A stretch of 16,450 nucleotides of DNA from Deltaproteobacteria bacterium (GTDB lineage Bacteria; Desulfobacterota_B; Binatia; Bin18), in the NCBI GenBank assembly GCA_012271025.1, contig JAAXHF010000723.1, positions 1 through 16,450 on the forward strand, given 5' to 3'. A program made the position numbers and the translations under genes. The notes under the pieces were generated by a model, which was not told where the DNA came from, did no database searches, and saw only the letters and a program-made list of their open reading frames with translations. Below are positions 13,072-16,450 of the stretch, piece after piece; the stretch's first letter is position 1, and each line of letters opens with the position of its first letter.

Positions 13072-14532
13072 TCACACCTCCTCCGCTTCGGCATAGCCGA
13101 GGCTGCGGATATCCCGCTCGTGTCCGTGCCGGGTGATGGTGTATTTGCTGACCAGATAGATCGAAATCCAGGGCAGGCTCAGGTTGAGGGCTAGATGGAA
13201 AGCGGCCAGATTGCGTATCGGCTCCTGCATGGCCTCTACGCTCGGGTTGGCGACCGAGAAGCCGAAGACTGACAACAGCTGTCCGACGATGAACACCCCA
13301 CCGGCGCTGATCATCTTCTGGGCCAGGGCCGAGCCCGAGGTCAGCAGCCCCTCGCTCCGGCGTCCGGTCTGGCGCTGACTCTCCTCGACGATATCCGCGC
13401 CCATGGAGCCGATCAGGACGAAGCCGATGACCGCCACCGCCACCAGAAATGCGCCGTGCAGCAGGAGCAGCCACCACAACAGGTCGGTGCCATTGGCCGG
13501 AAACAGCGGCACCGCCACCAGGGGGTCGAGCAGCCGCAGCCCCAGCGGCAGCGGACCCAGTATGGTCGACAGCACAAACAGGCTGATCGCGGTCCGCTTC
13601 TTGTCCCGTCCGCGCGTCAGGGGGTAGGCCAGCAGCCCGCAACTCATGGCCACGATCATGTAGACAACCGGAAAGATCTGGACGTGTTCCGGGGTCCACT
13701 GCCAGAAATACAGGTCGTAGTAGCGGTCGGTATTGCTGTGCAGGCCGATATACAGGGCAAACACCAGCCCGGCGGCAAACAGCATCAGCCACGAACGGTT
13801 CGACAGTGTCTCAATAATTTCCCGGCCCAGCCGGCGCAGGCTGGGCTGGGCCGCAGCGCTTTCCTGCGGGACGTGGAGGGCGGGGATGTGGCCGTGCAGG
13901 CTGAGCGTCGAGATCATACTGGTGGCGAAAATGATCATGCCGCCAATCCAGGCCATATCTCGATAGCCGTCCGGGTTCAGGTAGGCTCGCGAGCCCTGAT
14001 ACTCGGCGGTCTCCGGCAACAAGAAGGCCAGCGTCAGCCAGGCAAAGCCGGCCCCGCCAAACCAGCCGTAGGAGGTACTCCAGCCGACTAGCTGGGTGCG
14101 CTGGTCGTAGTCCTTGGTGAGTTCCGGGCCGAGCGCGCCACGCGGAATTTCGTACAGGGTCATCGACACCCGCACGGCCACGGCCAGACACAACAGCCGC
14201 ACGAACAGACCGCTCTGGCTGGTATCGGTCGGCGGCTGGAGGAGGGCGTAGAAGGAGACGGCAAACGGCAGGATGCCGGCATACATGAAGGGATGACGTC
14301 GGCCCCAGCGCGTCCGCACCCGGTCCGACCAGACGCCGACCAGCGGGTCGGTGACCGCATCAACCACCAGAGCCAGAGCCAGAGCCAGTCCGGCCAGGGC
14401 CGGGTCCAGACCCAGGACCTGATTGTAGTACACCAACACCCAGCCGCCGAAGACGTGGTTCTTCACCCCACTGGCGATCGTGCCAAAAGCAAACGCGTTC
14501 AGGGTGCGGCGACTGGCGCGCTGGGTTTTCAC
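13072..14532 (-). CDS. GPH/MelB-type sugar:cation symporter family (MFS) transporter
   Basis: A 486-residue protein with about 12 hydrophobic spans. After helix 2 it has VVDAVTDPLVGVWSDR followed by RTRWGRRHPFM, the signature of the glycoside-pentoside-hexuronide (GPH) family. Asp58 and Asp62 fall where MelB uses Asp55 and Asp59 to bind Na+ or H+, so cation-coupled uptake is likely. The substrate is unknown; many distant GPH members in environmental genomes are not sugar carriers. I chose GTG 14532 because it forms a GTGA overlap with the upstream stop; an in-frame ATG at 14571 is possible but lies inside that gene and adds a charged shadow sequence. It is last in the minus-strand operon. Confidence 0.87.
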   Translation of the reverse strand: MKTQRASRRTLNAFAFGTIASGVKNHVFGGWVLVYYNQVLGLDPALAGLALALALVVDAVTDPLVGVWSDRVRTRWGRRHPFMYAGILPFAVSFYALLQPPTDTSQSGLFVRLLCLAVAVRVSMTLYEIPRGALGPELTKDYDQRTQLVGWSTSYGWFGGAGFAWLTLAFLLPETAEYQGSRAYLNPDGYRDMAWIGGMIIFATSMISTLSLHGHIPALHVPQESAAAQPSLRRLGREIIETLSNRSWLMLFAAGLVFALYIGLHSNTDRYYDLYFWQWTPEHVQIFPVVYMIVAMSCGLLAYPLTRGRDKKRTAISLFVLSTILGPLPLGLRLLDPLVAVPLFPANGTDLLWWLLLLHGAFLVAVAVIGFVLIGSMGADIVEESQRQTGRRSEGLLTSGSALAQKMISAGGVFIVGQLLSVFGFSVANPSVEAMQEPIRNLAAFHLALNLSLPWISIYLVSKYTITRHGHERDIRSLGYAEAEEV

Positions 14533-15062
14533 GAGCGCGGCCCGCCCTCGAGCGTCCACACGTCGCACCACACCGCAGCTTCGCGGTCCGGTCCCGGCAG
14601 CGCCAGGGTGCGGATCGTGGCCGCCACGCCCAGGGGCACCGACTCGGCCGCCAGGTCTCTCAGCTGGGCGACCACCGAACCGGGCAGAAAGCCCAGCCCA
14701 ACGTCCTGGATGACATTCTCCGCGTCCCGCCAGTGTCCCTGCACCGTGATCGTGTCCTGGTCCCGATACTCAAGCGACAGCCGTCGTTCCCGGCCGGTCA
14801 TAAAGGCCGTGATACGCTCCGCCGCAGCCGACCGGCCGAGCCCTTCCAAGCATACGTTTTCGGCCAGCCGCGGTATGAGGTAGGCCGTTGAATACGGCGA
14901 GAGACGCGAGGGGGCGTCCGAGGTCTCAAACAGCGCGCCGGGGTCCTGGCGCAGGCGGATGATATGCGGCGCATCCGTCACCAGGCGAAACGCCCGCTCA
15001 TACGGAAGCGTGACCGCAGCGTCGACGCTGTCGAGCAGCACAAACTCTTCGGACTCAGGCAT
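14529..15062 (-). CDS. unrecognised 177-residue protein locked between crotonase and transporter genes
   Basis: I do not recognise this family. The protein starts MPESEEFVLLDSVDAAVTLPYERAF. It has no signal peptide, no membrane span and no obvious catalytic motif; two cysteines (ENVCLEG and WCDVW) are not arranged as a metal site. Alternating beta-like stretches, such as ERRLSLEY and TITVQGHW, suggest a compact soluble fold. Its ATG at 15062 overlaps the crotonase stop by eight bases, and its stop forms GTGA with the transporter start, so it is read from the same transcript. Codon use and GC look like its neighbours. Function in the same pathway as the crotonase and transporter is inferred only from position. 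Confidence 0.72.
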   Translation of the reverse strand: MPESEEFVLLDSVDAAVTLPYERAFRLVTDAPHIIRLRQDPGALFETSDAPSRLSPYSTAYLIPRLAENVCLEGLGRSAAAERITAFMTGRERRLSLEYRDQDTITVQGHWRDAENVIQDVGLGFLPGSVVAQLRDLAAESVPLGVAATIRTLALPGPDREAAVWCDVWTLEGGPRS

Positions 15063-15858
15063 CTTCGTAGTGCGGCTCACGCCGTTCGAGGAAGGCGGCA
15101 ATCCCCTCCCGCACGTCATTCGTCCGGGTGGTCAGAATCTGATTGCGATCTTCCATCGCCACCGCAGCCTCAAGCGTTGGTGCGTCAACCGAGTAGCGCA
15201 GACACTCCTTGGTCAGCCGCACGCCGAGCGGGGAGTTGCGGGTGATCCTGGCCGCCATCTCAGCAGCCGCCCGGTCAAGCTCGGCCTCGGGCACGACCCG
15301 CGATACCAGGCCGGTCGCCAGGGCGCGCTGGGCGTCAATAAAATCGCCGGTCAGCAGCAGTTCTGAGGCAACCGAGGCGCCGACCAGCCGTGGCAGAAAA
15401 TAGCTCACTCCCACGTCGCAGGCCGACAGGCCGATCCGAATAAACGCGGCGTTCATCCGTGCCGACTCGGCCGCAATCCGAATATCGCTGGCCAGGGCCA
15501 GACCAAACCCGCCACCCGCAGCCGCGCCGTGAACGGCGGCAATAAACGGCTGGGGTGCGCGGTGGATTTTAATCGCCAGCTCGGTGATGTGACGCTGGCC
15601 GCGCAGGCCGTCGGCCACCGATCCGCGTCCATCCGCCTCACCCGCCTCCTTGAGGTCGAGTCCGGCGCAAAACGCCCGCCCGGCGCCGCGCAGGATCACC
15701 ACCCGGACGCTGTGGTCGGCCGCCAGCTCATCCAGGCAGGCGTGGAGTTCGTTGACCAGCAGGCTGTTCATCGCGTTCAGCGCCGCCGGACGGTTCAAGA
15801 CCAGCCACAGCACGTCGTTGTCACGCCGCAGTTCCAAGGTGTCATAGCGCTCATTCAT
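15055..15858 (-). CDS. crotonase-superfamily protein (enoyl-CoA hydratase/isomerase fold) lacking hydratase glutamates
   Basis: A 267-residue crotonase-fold protein. The two oxyanion-hole segments are present: FCAGLDL (63-69) and HGAAAGGGFGLALASD (110-125), and the C-terminal AFLERREPHY is typical. By alignment with rat mitochondrial enoyl-CoA hydratase, catalytic Glu144 is Gly119 and Glu164 is Phe139, so simple hydration is unlikely. GLSACDVGVSYFLPR places Asp148 near the aspartate that dienoyl-CoA isomerase uses (Asp204 in GLAADVG). An isomerase or other CoA-thioester reaction is therefore more likely. The start is ATG 15858, with AGAGGA at 15866-15861. It forms ATGA with the stop of the upstream RHH gene. 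Many databases would call it enoyl-CoA hydratase. Confidence 0.88.
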   Translation of the reverse strand: MNERYDTLELRRDNDVLWLVLNRPAALNAMNSLLVNELHACLDELAADHSVRVVILRGAGRAFCAGLDLKEAGEADGRGSVADGLRGQRHITELAIKIHRAPQPFIAAVHGAAAGGGFGLALASDIRIAAESARMNAAFIRIGLSACDVGVSYFLPRLVGASVASELLLTGDFIDAQRALATGLVSRVVPEAELDRAAAEMAARITRNSPLGVRLTKECLRYSVDAPTLEAAVAMEDRNQILTTRTNDVREGIAAFLERREPHYEDA

Positions 15859-16109
15859 GGTCCTCTCCGGCTTTCTCCCTCGCAAAGCGCAGTCCCTGCA
15901 GGAAATAAGGCCCGGTTTTCGTCCCGATCAGCGACAGCACAGGGGCGGACCGATTCTCGAATTTCCGTTCGGAGCCGCTCTTTTTCTGTTTTCTCCTCCA
16001 GAGTTTGCAAGGCGATCCGCAGCAGACCAGCTTTACTGGCAATTCCCAGCGCTTTGCGAAGTCGCTCAATCTGCTGTTCCGTCTCTCTCGATACGGCGAT
16101 GGCTCCCAT
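15855..16109 (-). CDS. small ribbon-helix-helix (CopG/antitoxin-like) protein
   Basis: An 84-residue protein. Residues 4-45 read as strand-helix-helix: IAVSRETEQQIERLRKALG, then SKAGLLRIALQTLEE. This has the periodicity of MetJ/Arc-type RHH DNA-binding domains found in CopG-like regulators and antitoxins. The second half is highly charged (EKTEKERLRTEIRESVR) and then irregular. No toxin gene is adjacent on either side. The start is ATG 16109 with AAGGA at 16122-16118, 15 bases after the SDR stop. Its stop forms ATGA with the crotonase start, which supports real translation. Possible roles are autoregulation of this operon or an orphan antitoxin. The identification rests on pattern only. Confidence 0.6.
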   Translation of the reverse strand: MGAIAVSRETEQQIERLRKALGIASKAGLLRIALQTLEEKTEKERLRTEIRESVRPCAVADRDENRALFPAGTALCEGESRRGP

Positions 16110-16124
16110 TATGTATATCCTTAA

Positions 16125-16450
16125 TCAGATCAAGGACCGCGACTGACAGCCGTCCACGGTAATACACGCGCCGGAGACCCAGTTGGCCCGTCCCGAAGCC
16201 AGGAAGACTACCACATCGGCCACCTCCTCGACCGTACCGAAGCGGCCCGCCGGCAGCTCGGCCTTGATGAAGGCCGCAATACCGTCCGGGTTCTCCTGCT
16301 GGCGGCGCTCCCACGAGCCGCCGGGAAACAGGATCGAGCCGGGCGCCACGCTGTTGACCCGCACGCCGTGCGGAGCCAGCTCGCGGGCCATTTCTTTCGA
16401 CAGGCTGATCATGGCCGCCTTGGAGGCGTTATAGGTCATCGGCCCGCCCC
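16125..16450 (-). CDS. short-chain dehydrogenase/reductase, C-terminal part only
   Basis: The last 108 residues of an SDR oxidoreductase whose 5' end lies beyond the right edge; the frame continues upstream of the in-window ATG at 16439 as GGP, so that ATG is internal. The catalytic YxxxK is seen as YNASK, followed by RELAPHGVRVNSVAPGSI, the classical nicotinamide-side loop. Near the end are GRFGTVEEVADVVVFLAS and the C-terminal WVSGACITVDG, typical of classical 3-oxoacyl-ACP reductase-like SDRs. NAD(P)-dependent oxidation of an alcohol or hydroxyacyl group is expected; the coenzyme-binding N-terminus is missing. It is the first visible gene of the right-hand minus-strand operon. Confidence 0.92.
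   Translation of the reverse strand, partial: GGPMTYNASKAAMISLSKEMARELAPHGVRVNSVAPGSILFPGGSWERRQQENPDGIAAFIKAELPAGRFGTVEEVADVVVFLASGRANWVSGACITVDGCQSRSLI

Noticed and set aside
13456..14091. A 211-codon plus-strand frame over the transporter
   Set aside because: It is Gln/His-rich antisense sequence. The minus strand encodes the GPH membrane protein.
15529..16146. A 205-codon plus-strand frame spanning the crotonase and RHH genes
   Set aside because: It crosses three coupled minus-strand genes and starts with GTG without a ribosome site; it has no family motifs.

Overview
The window is a GC-rich, tightly packed bacterial chromosome segment. I see no transposase, integrase, phage, CRISPR, tRNA or rRNA sequence. 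A periplasmic lytic transglycosylase (MltA), an inner-membrane phosphatidylcholine synthase and typical AGGAGG-type ribosome sites point to a Gram-negative bacterium. Its mix of xenobiotic- and CoA-type enzymes and its dispersed heptamer repeats resemble uncultured soil or sponge lineages such as Tectomicrobia or Binatota, but that placement is a guess.

Layout. (1) 1-377, minus: 5' part of a MetE-like methyltransferase, divergent from (2) 551-4118, plus: class V aminotransferase (serine/alanine-glyoxylate type), mltA, a VOC-family protein and phosphatidylcholine synthase. (3) 4084-4827, minus: a rhomboid protease whose 3' end overlaps that of pcs. (4) 4921-9228, plus: FmdB-type zinc ribbon, PGPGW membrane protein, glutathione S-transferase, riboflavin synthase and a fused ADP-forming acyl-CoA synthetase. 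(5) 9409-9762, plus: a 7Fe-type ferredoxin. (6) 9809-11198, minus: an HCCA-isomerase/DsbA-fold protein and an alpha/beta hydrolase strikingly like human valacyclovirase (BPHL). (7) 11310-13045, plus: coaE, a HAD phosphatase and a MOSC protein. (8) 13072-16450, minus: a coupled operon read as SDR (truncated by the window end), small ribbon-helix-helix protein, crotonase-family protein, unknown 177-residue protein and GPH/MelB-type transporter.

Most groups look like operons. Neighbouring genes are joined by ATGA or GTGA stop/start overlaps (coaE/HAD, RHH/crotonase, unknown/transporter) or by gaps of 10-30 bases. No gene-free stretch exceeds 300 bases; the longest are 378-550 and 9229-9408.

The least ordinary signal is a family of 7-bp tandem arrays (core TTTGCC/TTTGAC) at three places: the start of mltA, before ribE, and before the acyl-CoA synthetase. 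The pure unit has no stop codon in any of six frames, and on one strand it reads as the same hydrophobic, leader-like peptide in every frame. In mltA the array, followed by an 18-bp tandem duplication, actually forms the predicted signal peptide. This suggests a repeat-born, possibly phase-variable export signal. The second notable region is the five-gene minus-strand operon at the right end, with an orphan RHH protein, a crotonase-fold protein lacking both hydratase glutamates, and an unrecognised protein translationally locked between it and a transporter.
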